Positions 8,103-14,794 of a DNA stretch of 33,323 nucleotides are shown here, piece by piece. The position numbers were made by a program, and so were the translations under genes. Every line of letters starts with the position of its first letter. Positions within the stretch are counted from its first letter, which is position 1. Source of the DNA: an uncultured Eubacteriales bacterium (GTDB lineage: Bacteria; Bacillota; Clostridia; Christensenellales; Borkfalkiaceae); assembly GCA_949747905.1 (NCBI GenBank), contig CATKEF010000032.1:1-33323 (forward strand). Direction: 5' to 3'. Under the pieces are notes generated by a model. That model was not told where the DNA came from and did not search any database. It saw nothing but the letters and a program-made list of their open reading frames with translations.

Positions 8103-9434
8103 TTAAGGCGATACTCTGTTAATGTCTCTGGGGAACATTGCCGCAAGTCGTACGTTTTTGAAACCGAGCAGGTGCATTGTAAGCCTCTCGAGTCCGAGTC
8201 CCAAGCCGCCGTGAGGGGGAGCGCCGTATTTGTGAAGCATAAGATAAGTTTCGAATTCGTCGGGATTCATTCCCAGCTTTCTCATCTTTTCCACCTGCAT
8301 ATCGTAATCGTGAATTCGCTGTCCGCCGGATGTTATCTCTATTCCTCTGAACAACAGGTCGAAAGAAAGCGTGACTTCGGGGTCTTCGGGGTCGTCCATT
8401 GTGTAGAAGGGGCGTTTTTTTGAAAGGTAATGCGTGACGAACAGGAAATCGGAATTGTACTGTTGTTTAGCCCACTTGCCGAGAAACGCTTCTTCCTCGG
8501 GTTCGAAGTCCTTCATGTCTGTGATGTTTTTCAGTTTTTTGACGCAAAGTTCTTTTGCGTCCTTAAAGCGAATGCAGGGAATCGATTTTATTTCGGGCAA
8601 TTCGACTTTCAGAAGTTCGATTTCGGGCGCGTATTCCGTCTTTAACAGCTGCATAATATATCTCAATGCGCCCGTCTCGACATTCATTATGTCGGTAAAG
8701 CTGTCTATAAAGCCCATTTCGAAGTCCATCGAAATGTATTCATTCAGATGGCGGGATGTATCGTGATGTTCGGCGCGGAACACGGGCGCGATTTCGAACA
8801 CCCGCTCATAAACGGGAACAAGCGCCTGCTTGTATAACTGAGGACTTTGCGCAAGATAAACGGTTTTTCCGAAATAGTCGAGTTTGAATACGTTTGTGCC
8901 GCCCTCGGCGCCAGCAAAGTTTATTTTCGGGGAGTGGATTTCTGTAAAATTCTGACTTTGAAGATACTCGCGGAAGCCGCGCTGAATCCCCTCCTGAATT
9001 TTAAAAACCGCGCGTTCTTTGGGGTTTCTTAAAGTTACGGGGCGGTTATCCAGATTGACCGACAAGTCGCAGTTAACCTGTTTTTTGGAGATAACTACGG
9101 GAGGAATGGCGGCGGGTACGGAAAGAAGTTCTATGTCGTGAATCTGCAGCTCATATCTCTCGCTGCCGTCCCGGGTTTCGCTCTTGACGACTTTACCCGT
9201 TATTTTCGCCGAAGCCTGTTCAACGACTTTTTCGTCGAGACGGTATTCGGAAAATTCGGGCGAATATACGCACTGAATGAGTTCTCTTGCCGTACGCACT
9301 ATAATAAACGCGAAATCCGACATATCCCTTATGTTGTGTATTGCGCCTTTTATTGTCACGATTTCGCCTACATGTTCGGAAAACTCCGAATAGGGAGTTG
9401 AAGTGCAGGGCAGAATGCCCGTTATTTCTTCCAT
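8103..9434 (-). CDS. aspS: Archaeal/eukaryal-type aspartyl-tRNA synthetase (probably non-discriminating, aspartate--tRNA(Asn) type)
   Basis: Class II synthetase that charges tRNA with aspartate. The 443-residue product is much shorter than the roughly 590-residue bacterial AspRS and lacks its GAD insertion. It has the archaeal layout: an N-terminal OB-fold anticodon domain (about residues 15-105), then a catalytic core with GAEGGTNVF, QSPQLYKQ, motif 2 (FRAEHHDTSRHLNEY) and motif 3 (GLGLGLERL). GAEGG separates it from AsnRS. In bacteria such enzymes often also charge tRNA(Asn) and need GatCAB to amidate Asp-tRNA(Asn); this is family knowledge, and gat genes are not in the window. The SD AGAGG lies 6 nt from the ATG. 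No clear terminator follows; transcription would run into repeat cluster B. Confidence 0.88.
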   Translation of the reverse strand: MEEITGILPCTSTPYSEFSEHVGEIVTIKGAIHNIRDMSDFAFIIVRTARELIQCVYSPEFSEYRLDEKVVEQASAKITGKVVKSETRDGSERYELQIHDIELLSVPAAIPPVVISKKQVNCDLSVNLDNRPVTLRNPKERAVFKIQEGIQRGFREYLQSQNFTEIHSPKINFAGAEGGTNVFKLDYFGKTVYLAQSPQLYKQALVPVYERVFEIAPVFRAEHHDTSRHLNEYISMDFEMGFIDSFTDIMNVETGALRYIMQLLKTEYAPEIELLKVELPEIKSIPCIRFKDAKELCVKKLKNITDMKDFEPEEEAFLGKWAKQQYNSDFLFVTHYLSKKRPFYTMDDPEDPEVTLSFDLLFRGIEITSGGQRIHDYDMQVEKMRKLGMNPDEFETYLMLHKYGAPPHGGLGLGLERLTMHLLGFKNVRLAAMFPRDINRVSP

Positions 9435-9468
9435 AAAATACCTCTGATTTTTGCTGTTTACTCAAATA

Positions 9469-9497
9469 ATTTTACGGCTTTTTCCGTTAAAAAGCAA
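9469..9497 (-). promoter_or_regulatory. Promoter of aspS (minus strand)
   Basis: Read on the minus strand: -35 TTGCTT (complement of 9492-9497), 17-bp spacer, -10 TAAAAT (complement of 9469-9474), 34 bp before the ATG. Confidence 0.6.
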
Positions 9498-9521
9498 GTA
9501 AATTTTACCTTATTTTAATAG

Positions 9522-9550
9522 TTGCTTTTTGTCCTTTCAAGGTGTATAAT
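9522..9550 (+). promoter_or_regulatory. Promoter of the structured RNA at 9557
   Basis: -35 TTGCTT (9522-9527), 17-bp spacer, -10 TATAAT (9545-9550). The expected start of transcription, about 7 nt after the -10, is position 9557, exactly where the closing stem of the RNA begins. Confidence 0.65.
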
Positions 9551-9556
9551 AAAAAA

Positions 9557-9635
9557 GCAATAAACTTCCGTCGGTTTTCGGAACCGACAGTCGCGAAATG
9601 CGAACGGGGAACTTTCCGATAAGGCGGGTTATTGC
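9557..9635 (+). ncRNA. Unassigned structured RNA, about 79 nt, cloverleaf-like
   Basis: A 7-bp closing stem GCAATAA (9557-9563) / TTATTGC (9629-9635) encloses three hairpins. The first is GTCGGTT/AACCGAC (9570-9576 and 9582-9588), with TTCCG/CGGAA at 9566-9583 as an alternative. The second is TCGC-GAAAT-GCGA (9591-9603), and the third is CGGGG/TTTCCG-type pairing at 9605-9618. A GC-rich single strand (9619-9628) completes it. It has its own promoter and no ORF. It is not a tRNA: no T-arm GGTTCGAATCC and no anticodon arm at the right place. It does not match any riboswitch consensus I can recall. No strong terminator follows, only a T-rich stretch at 9643-9658. It could be a leader joined to the downstream 6S RNA, a small RNA, or an unrecognised riboswitch. 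Confidence 0.5.
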
Positions 9636-9693
9636 GCGGCGTAGTTTTCTGTTTTATTTATGAAATCGCATTAATTTAACTTGTAAATATTAG

Positions 9694-9863
9694 TCTGCGG
9701 TGTTCGTGGTATGGAAAATTCGTAATCCACAAAGTAATTTAAGGGAGCGGTACGTTTGCGGAAATAGGCAAGGTCTGTTTTTACGGAAAGTCCGATGTTT
9801 CGCTTCGCCGCACCCACCTGCGAGAAGCGGGTTAATACTTTTTCATATCACGGCACAGGCGGA
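9694..9863 (+). ncRNA. ssrS: 6S RNA
   Basis: 6S RNA binds the housekeeping RNA polymerase holoenzyme by mimicking an open promoter, mainly in stationary phase. The region has the expected length (about 170 nt) and an interrupted closing stem, TCTGCGGTGTTCGTG (9694-9708) against CACGGCACAGGCGGA (9849-9863). Family-like internal segments are CGTAATCCACAAAG on the 5' side and ACGGAAAGTCCG, then CACCCACCTGCGAGAAGCGGGTT on the 3' side. Position supports the call: in Bacillus subtilis the main 6S RNA gene also lies next to aspS, as far as I recall. No clean promoter could be assigned. The 3' end overlaps a strong hairpin (9860-9900). A covariance-model search would settle the exact ends. Confidence 0.8.
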
Positions 9864-9900
9864 TTTTGCGAATGCGCGGGAAGCGTATTCGCAAAATCCG
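9860..9900 (+). other. Perfect 14-bp hairpin overlapping the 3' end of 6S RNA
   Basis: Arms CGGATTTTGCGAAT (9860-9873) and its complement (9887-9900), 13-nt loop. It is followed by TTAAAAACG rather than a U-tract, so it is not a standard terminator. Its 5' arm shares CGGA with the closing stem of 6S RNA, so the two pairings compete. It may define the processed 3' end of 6S or mark read-through into the SDR gene. Confidence 0.6.
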
Positions 9901-9925
9901 TTAAAAACGTGAAGTAGGAGTTAAA

Positions 9926-10669
9926 ATGTTAAAAGGTAAAAAAGCGATTGTCACGGGCGGTACCCGCGGAATCGGTCTCGCCGTCGTAAAAACGTTTCTT
10001 GAAAACGGAGCGGAAGTTGCTGTATGCGGTTCGAGAAAGGAGACTGCGGATAAAGCCGTAGAATCTCTTAAATCTCAGTTCCAAGACAGAAAGATAATCC
10101 CGCTTTACCCGGACCTGTCGGACGCGGCAAGCGTCAACGCGGCTTTTTCCGAAGCGGAAAAACTGCTTGGCGGACTGGATATTCTCGTTAACAACGCAGG
10201 GCTTTCCGCAAGGGAAAGTCTGTACGATTACAATTACGAAAGTTTCAAAAAAGTAATCGATTTGAATCTCAACGCCGTGTTCGTTTGTTCGCAGGCGGCG
10301 GCGAAAATTATGAAGGCGCGCGGAGGCGGGGTCATACTCAACACAAGTTCTATGGTTTCCAAATACGGGCAGCCCGCGGGCGTGGCTTATCCCGCGTCCA
10401 AATTTGCCGTTAACGGTCTCACTTTGTCTCTGGCAAGGGAATTGGGCAGGGACAATATCAGAGTTAACGCGGTTGCGCCCGGCGTAACCAACACCGATAT
10501 GATGGCGAACGTTCCCAAAGAAATTTTGGCTCCGATTGTCGCGCAGATACCGCTCGGCAGAATAGGCGAACCGGAGGAAGTTGCGAATGCATTTTTATTC
10601 CTCGCAAGCGACAAAGCCTCGTATATTACGGGGGTAACGCTTTCGGTGGACGGAGCGGCAAGAACCTGA
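9926..10669 (+). CDS. Short-chain dehydrogenase/reductase, FabG-like (3-oxoacyl-ACP reductase family)
   Basis: NAD(P)H-dependent oxidoreductase of 247 residues with the classical SDR pattern. It has cofactor motif TGGTRGIG (10-17), NNAG (89-92), Asn114, catalytic Ser142 in NTSS, and YPASK with Tyr155 and Lys159. The PG motif APGVTNTDM and the C-terminal SYITGVTLSVDGA are typical of FabG and related glucose or polyol dehydrogenases. It is not in a fatty-acid operon; it stands 27 bp before a malic enzyme gene, so the physiological substrate is open. The SD GGAG (9917-9920) is 5 nt from the ATG. No own promoter is obvious, so it may be transcribed from upstream, through the 6S region. Confidence 0.88.
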   Translation: MLKGKKAIVTGGTRGIGLAVVKTFLENGAEVAVCGSRKETADKAVESLKSQFQDRKIIPLYPDLSDAASVNAAFSEAEKLLGGLDILVNNAGLSARESLYDYNYESFKKVIDLNLNAVFVCSQAAAKIMKARGGGVILNTSSMVSKYGQPAGVAYPASKFAVNGLTLSLARELGRDNIRVNAVAPGVTNTDMMANVPKEILAPIVAQIPLGRIGEPEEVANAFLFLASDKASYITGVTLSVDGAART

Positions 10670-10696
10670 TTTTATTTTTTGCAAAGGAAAAATATT

Positions 10697-11872
10697 ATGA
10701 ATTACAGAGAAGAATCGCTTAAAAAACATTACGAATGGAAAGGCAAGACGGAGGTTAAGGTACGCGTTCCCGTAAGCTGCCGCGAGGAGCTTTCGCTCGC
10801 TTACACTCCCGGCGTTGCCGAGCCTTGCATGGCTATACATGAGGACACGGACAGAAGTTTCGATTTGACGCGCCGTTGGAATACCGTTCCGGTCATTACG
10901 GACGGAACCGCCGTTCTCGGTCTCGGAGATATAGGTCCCGAAGCGGGAATGCCTGTAATGGAGGGCAAGTGCGCCCTTTTCAAGGAATTCGGCAACGTAG
11001 ACGCTTATCCTTTGTGCATAAAATCAAAAGATACGGAAGAGATAATAAAAACGATAAAACTTCTGTCGGGGTCTTTCGGAGGAATAAATCTGGAAGACAT
11101 ATCCGCGCCAAGGTGTTTCGAGATAGAGAACCGTCTCAAAGATGAACTTGACATTCCTGTATTCCATGACGACCAGCACGGTACGGCAATAGTTACCGCC
11201 GCGGCGCTTTTAAATGCATTGAAGATAGTAAAAAAGAGTATAGGGACTTTGCAGGTAGTCATAAACGGCGCGGGCGCGGCAGGTATCGCGATTGCGAAAT
11301 TCCTTCTTTCAATGGGGGTAAGAGACGTTACGCTCTGCGCGAGTCGCGGTATTATCTGCGAGGGCGATACGTCTGTAAATCCCGCACAGCAGGAGATTGC
11401 GAAAGTTACCAACCGCCGACTTTTAAAGGGCAAACTTGCGGATGCAATGAAAGGCGCGGATGTTTTTATCGGCGTTTCCGTTGCGAATTGCGTGACAAAA
11501 GAAATGGTAAAATCAATGGCGCATGACGCGATTGTGTTCACTTGCGCAAATCCGGTGCCGGAAATTTCCCGTGCGGACGCTGTTGCGGCGGGAGCTCGTG
11601 TGGTGGGTACGGGTTCTTCGGAACATCCCAATCAGATTAACAACGTTCTTGTTTTCCCCGGGCTGTTCCGCGGCGCGCTCGACGTGCGCGCAAGCACAAT
11701 CAATTTCGATATGTTCCTCGCTGCGGCGTACGGTATCGCTTCATGCGTTTCCGACGAAGAGCTGAGCCCCGATTATATTCTTCCTTATGCTTACGATAAA
11801 CGCGCTCATGCGGCGGTTGCGAAAGCCGTAGCGGAAGCGGCGGTAAAAAGCGGAGTTGCAAAAATAAAATAA
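10697..11872 (+). CDS. Malic enzyme (malate dehydrogenase, oxaloacetate-decarboxylating), short bacterial form
   Basis: Converts malate to pyruvate and CO2 with reduction of NAD(P). The 391-residue product matches the short bacterial form without the phosphotransacetylase-like extension. Landmarks are [12 protein letters not shown] near residue 35, the metal/malate region [42 protein letters not shown], and FHDDQHGTA. The Rossmann motif [13 protein letters not shown] follows, then [10 protein letters not shown] and [13 protein letters not shown]. The ATG at 10697 is preferred over an upstream in-frame TTG because AGGAAA (10685-10690) is well placed and the family starts near [11 protein letters not shown]. 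It probably forms an operon with the SDR gene and ends at a clear terminator. Whether it uses NAD or NADP cannot be read reliably. Confidence 0.93.
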   Translation: MNYREESLKKHYEWKGKTEVKVRVPVSCREELSLAYTPGVAEPCMAIHEDTDRSFDLTRRWNTVPVITDGTAVLGLGDIGPEAGMPVMEGKCALFKEFGNVDAYPLCIKSKDTEEIIKTIKLLSGSFGGINLEDISAPRCFEIENRLKDELDIPVFHDDQHGTAIVTAAALLNALKIVKKSIGTLQVVINGAGAAGIAIAKFLLSMGVRDVTLCASRGIICEGDTSVNPAQQEIAKVTNRRLLKGKLADAMKGADVFIGVSVANCVTKEMVKSMAHDAIVFTCANPVPEISRADAVAAGARVVGTGSSEHPNQINNVLVFPGLFRGALDVRASTINFDMFLAAAYGIASCVSDEELSPDYILPYAYDKRAHAAVAKAVAEAAVKSGVAKIK

Positions 11873-11882
11873 CAGATTCGAT

Positions 11883-11917
11883 AAAAAGCCGACCGGATAC
11901 CCGGGCGGCTTTTTTAT
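11883..11917 (+). terminator. Rho-independent terminator of the SDR/malic enzyme genes
   Basis: Stem AAAAAGCCG (11883-11891) with CGGCTTTTT (11906-11914), inner CCGG/CCGG pairing, and a T-run continuing to 11917. It begins 10 bp after the stop codon. Confidence 0.9.
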
Positions 11918-11929
11918 TGTTTATAATGG

Positions 11930-12077
11930 AGATTCTTCGATGCGTTCGTAATGACGTTTCGTTGCTCTGAGCACAAATTTTTATGTCACCCTGAGCGTCA
12001 GCGAAGGTCCTCTCGCTACACTCGGAATGACTCTCCTCTAATAACTTATCTTTGTCACTTCGAGGCTTGCCGAGGGG
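11930..12077. repeat. Interspersed GTCAT-type repeat cluster C
   Basis: Within the 309-bp gap after the malic enzyme gene, four degenerate units can be read: an inverted copy at 11930-11955, direct copies at 11985-12010 and 12054-12076, and an inverted copy at 12011-12031. The direct unit 11985-12010 and inverted unit 12011-12031 abut, forming a hairpin-like pair. The rest of the gap (12078-12168) is AT-rich and leads to the SD of a small gene; no convincing promoter was found in it. Confidence 0.7.
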
Positions 12078-12181
12078 GCTTTTAAAGTATGCGTTATCAT
12101 TTTTCAAGTTTATGTTGCCCTTATTGAATTTTACGATTATTTGTGTAAGAATAAAATCACGACAATATAGGGAGAAAAAAT

Positions 12182-12352
12182 ATGGAAGTATTTATTCAGT
12201 TTCTCAAAGACAATATGGCGCTTGTTGTGATGACGGGTATTGCGGTTCTCGGAATAATAGGTGTTTCCGCTACTCTGATAACATTGAAAATCAAAAGCAA
12301 ACTTTCCAAAAACAAAACGGAAAAAATAGCAAATACCGCCGAAGCAGACTGA
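12182..12352 (+). CDS. Small single-pass membrane protein, 56 residues, unknown function
   Basis: ATG at 12182 follows a good SD (AGGGAG, 12169-12174, 7 nt spacing) and runs 56 codons to TGA. The product begins MEVFIQFLKDNMALVVM. It has one hydrophobic helix (about residues 13-36) and a strongly basic tail (KIKSKLSKNKTEKIA), which predicts N-out/C-in topology with the basic end in the cytoplasm. It has no cysteine and no AgrD-like C-terminal acidic region, so a cyclic-peptide pheromone precursor is unlikely. It lies 168 bp before a LytTR response regulator and its GHKL kinase but is separated from them by their own promoter. It could be a small modulator of the kinase or an unrelated membrane peptide. 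Confidence 0.65.
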   Translation: MEVFIQFLKDNMALVVMTGIAVLGIIGVSATLITLKIKSKLSKNKTEKIANTAEAD

Positions 12353-12373
12353 TTTGTTCGTCGGAAATATGTT

Positions 12374-12453
12374 CCAACGTTAAGTTTACGTTGTACCTAT
12401 TGACCTTTTCCCCGAAAAGTTATATAATTACACCGAATAGTCAATGCGGTGTA
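12374..12453 (+). promoter_or_regulatory. Promoter of the LytTR/GHKL operon with candidate regulator sites
   Basis: -35 TTGACC (12400-12405), 17-bp spacer, -10 TATAAT (12423-12428). Just upstream of the -35, two ACGTT half-sites lie 11 bp apart (12377-12381 and 12388-12392); the first reads CGTTAAG, close to the GTTAAG part of AgrA-type LytTR sites. A 7-bp inverted repeat TACACCG/CGGTGTA (12429-12435 and 12447-12453) overlaps the expected start of transcription. The 5' leader is about 85 nt. Confidence 0.6.
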
Positions 12454-12520
12454 TTTTACCGTAATTCAAAGGGACGAGAACGTTCCGTGCTTAGTAATAA
12501 TATACCGAGTGTGTCAGAAA

Positions 12521-13237
12521 ATGTTCAACATAGCGATAGTAGAGGATGATTCCGCCGCAATGGCTCTTATGGAGAGCAGTCTTTTAAAATACGGCAAAGA
12601 AAATAACGTACAATTCAATATTTTCAAATTCGGAGGAACAATATCTTTTCTTACTAATTACCACGGCAATTACGACGTGGTGTTTATGGATATTGAGCTG
12701 CCCGACCTCAACGGGATGGCGGCTGCCAAGAAATTGCGTGAAATAGACAAGAACGTCGTCCTTATTTTCGTTACTAATCTTGCGCAGTTTGCCGTGGAAG
12801 GCTATGAAGTAAACGCCTTTGATTTTATGGTAAAACCCGTTTCTTACTCGGTATTTTCTTTGAAACTCAAGCGTGCGCTTGACATTGTTCGGACAAACGG
12901 CGGGGTCAAACTGCTTGTTTCGGTGGACGACGCGATGATGACGATTTCGTCCGCGGATATAAAGTATCTTGAAATAATGTCACATAACATTATTTATCAT
13001 ACGGTGCACGGCGATTACCGTTCTTACGGAACACTCAAAAAAATAGAAAAGCAACTCGAAGGCGCTAATTTTATGCGCTGCAACAGTTGTTACCTTGTTA
13101 ATCTGCGGTATGTAACTTCGGTCAAAGGCTTCAGCGTATATATCGGTGAAGACTGTCTGCAAATAAGTCATCCGCGAAAACAGGCGTTTTTGCGCGCCCT
13201 CAACGATTATTTCGGAGGCGGCGGAGGGTGTAACTGA
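12521..13237 (+). CDS. LytTR-family response regulator
   Basis: DNA-binding response regulator of 238 residues. The receiver domain (about 1-125) has the acidic pair Glu8/Asp9/Asp10 (IAIVEDD), phosphoacceptor Asp57 (VVFMDIELPDLNG), Thr85 (FVTN) and Lys105 (FMVKPVS). The C-terminal half (about 135-232) is a LytTR domain (KYLEIMSHNIIYHT, FMRCNSCYLVNLRYV), the family that includes AgrA, VirR and LytR. The ATG at 12521 gives the canonical start MFNIAIVEDD, although its SD is weak; upstream in-frame GTG codons would add a non-homologous tail. Its stop overlaps the start of the kinase gene (TGATG), so translation is coupled. Confidence 0.9.
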   Translation: MFNIAIVEDDSAAMALMESSLLKYGKENNVQFNIFKFGGTISFLTNYHGNYDVVFMDIELPDLNGMAAAKKLREIDKNVVLIFVTNLAQFAVEGYEVNAFDFMVKPVSYSVFSLKLKRALDIVRTNGGVKLLVSVDDAMMTISSADIKYLEIMSHNIIYHTVHGDYRSYGTLKKIEKQLEGANFMRCNSCYLVNLRYVTSVKGFSVYIGEDCLQISHPRKQAFLRALNDYFGGGGGCN

Positions 13238-14598
13238 TGTATGAACTGACATCACTGTTCTGGTATAAACCGATTTTTCTGACGGAGCTTATCATAGCGG
13301 AAGCGTTATTCGCCGTCCGCTTGAAGCGCCGTTCTTTTTTCTTTTTAAGGCTTTTCGGGAGCCTTTTAATAAATTATTCCGTGGCGTTTGCATTTCCTAT
13401 AGTCAGTTATAATGCGGTATGGTGTTCGTTTATGTTCATATGTTTATTCGTTACCTCCGTAGTTACTCTTAAACTTCGATACGCCGAAAGCTGGCTGAAT
13501 ATACTTTTCTGCGCGATAGCCGGCTACACAGCGCAGCATATCGCATATGAGACTTACGATTTGATAGTCGCTGCGGCAAATCTTTCCAACGGCGCGGGCG
13601 GTATTTACGGTTCGGACGTCGGCTGTGTTTACGCGCCTTTTACAGGTCCCGTAACGGAAATAATTTATCTTTTCGATTTTATAATAATTTACTGGCTAGC
13701 ATATGTCTGTTTCGGGATGCGCGTTCAGAAAAACGAGGGATTGCGGCTCAAAAGCCCTCTTCTTACTGTACTTGTAGCGCTAGTCGTGCTTATCGACATA
13801 ATTTTAAGCGCTATAATTACTTATTATGCCGACGTAAACTACGACAGGGTATATACGATTATGCTTTGCGTCTTCAATATTCTTTGTTGCGTGCTCGCTT
13901 TGTTTATTCAGTTTGAATTGCCGCTGAGAAAAAAATTGGAGAATGACGTTTACGTGCTTAACCGTCTCAGGGCGCAGGAAGAGAGACAGTATGCGGTATC
14001 CAGAGAAAATATAGAACTTATAAATCAGAAAGTTCACGACCTGAAACACCAGATAAGGGAAATAGGGTCTTCCGGTTCGGTAAACAGCAGTACACTTAAA
14101 GAAATGGAGGAAATAATTTCAATATACGACTCGACTGTAAAAACGGGCAATAAAGCGGTGGACGTTATTCTCACCGAAAAAAGTCTTTTATGCAATAAGG
14201 CGGATATAAAGTTGACTTGCGTAGTGGACGGCAAACAGTTTTCGTTTATGAGCGAGTCGGATATTTATTCGCTTTTCGGCAACATCTTAGACAATGCGAT
14301 AGAGGCGGCGAACTGTCTTGAAAAAGACAGGCGCGTCATAGGAGTTACAGCAAAACGCACGCACGATTTCTTAACGGTCAACGCGCACAACTATTACGAC
14401 GGAAATCTTGTTTTTGCCGACGGGCTTCCCGTCACTACGAAAAAAGACAAGCTCTATCACGGCTTCGGGATGAAGAGCGTAAGAATGATTTGCGAAAAGT
14501 ACGGCGGCAACCTTTCGGTTGGTTGCAAGGACGGTATTTTCACTCTCAAAATACTTTTTGTTATCAGCGAAAGTGAACAGTTAAAAGAAAAAGTTTGA
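13237..14598 (+). CDS. GHKL-domain sensor histidine kinase (AgrC-like)
   Basis: The 453-residue membrane kinase pairs with the overlapping LytTR regulator. The first 230 residues carry about six hydrophobic segments, as in AgrC-type peptide-sensing kinases. A short dimerisation helix with the phospho-accepting histidine motif (NQKVHDLKHQIREI) follows, then a GHKL ATPase domain with N-box LFGNILDNAIEAA and G-box HGFGMKSVRMICEKYGG. The ATG overlaps the regulator's TGA, with GGAGG-rich sequence upstream as SD. No agrB or agrD gene is next to it, so the signal is unknown. The following gene has its own promoter. Control of the surface polysaccharide genes downstream is possible but only inferred from position. 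Confidence 0.9.
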   Translation: MYELTSLFWYKPIFLTELIIAEALFAVRLKRRSFFFLRLFGSLLINYSVAFAFPIVSYNAVWCSFMFICLFVTSVVTLKLRYAESWLNILFCAIAGYTAQHIAYETYDLIVAAANLSNGAGGIYGSDVGCVYAPFTGPVTEIIYLFDFIIIYWLAYVCFGMRVQKNEGLRLKSPLLTVLVALVVLIDIILSAIITYYADVNYDRVYTIMLCVFNILCCVLALFIQFELPLRKKLENDVYVLNRLRAQEERQYAVSRENIELINQKVHDLKHQIREIGSSGSVNSSTLKEMEEIISIYDSTVKTGNKAVDVILTEKSLLCNKADIKLTCVVDGKQFSFMSESDIYSLFGNILDNAIEAANCLEKDRRVIGVTAKRTHDFLTVNAHNYYDGNLVFADGLPVTTKKDKLYHGFGMKSVRMICEKYGGNLSVGCKDGIFTLKILFVISESEQLKEKV

Positions 14599-14623
14599 AA
14601 ATGACAAGTTTATGATAAAATTG

Positions 14624-14652
14624 TAGAAATGTATTTTTTCATAAATTATAAT
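14624..14652 (+). promoter_or_regulatory. Promoter of the modular carbohydrate-binding lipoprotein gene
   Basis: -35 TAGAAA (14624-14629), 17-bp spacer, -10 TATAAT (14647-14652). Transcription is expected to start near 14659, giving a leader of about 136 nt. Confidence 0.55.
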
Positions 14653-14658
14653 GCGGGT

Positions 14659-14760
14659 AGCCGAGGACGCCGGGGCGTTCAGGCGGTATCCGCGGAAATC
14701 GGGCGAAAGGGCAGGTATCCGCTGCGGATACGGGCTTTTAGTTTATTCGGAAATCCGGTA
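14659..14760 (+). promoter_or_regulatory. GC-rich structured 5' leader, candidate cis-regulatory RNA
   Basis: The untranslated leader is much richer in GC than the sequence around it. It contains GTATCCGC twice (14682-14689 and 14717-14724), directly repeated, followed at once by the complementary GCGGATAC (14726-14733). The last segment can pair with either copy, so two exclusive hairpins are possible. CGCC-GG-GGCG (near 14668-14677) adds a further stem. No known riboswitch consensus was recognised. The coordinates of the individual arms are from manual reading. Confidence 0.4.
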
Positions 14761-14794
14761 ATCCGAAGAATAGGAAAAATGATAGGAGAAATGT

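Noticed and set aside
7983-8423. 146-codon plus-strand ORF beginning in the tandem array
   Set aside because: Its first part translates the 23-bp repeat and the rest is antisense to the well-supported AspRS gene; no ribosome binding site.
9557-9635. tRNA gene
   Set aside because: The cloverleaf-like folding lacks a T-arm, an anticodon arm of normal size and conserved tRNA bases.
12182-12352. AgrD-type autoinducing peptide precursor
   Set aside because: No cysteine/serine thiolactone centre or acidic C-terminal recognition segment, and no agrB nearby.
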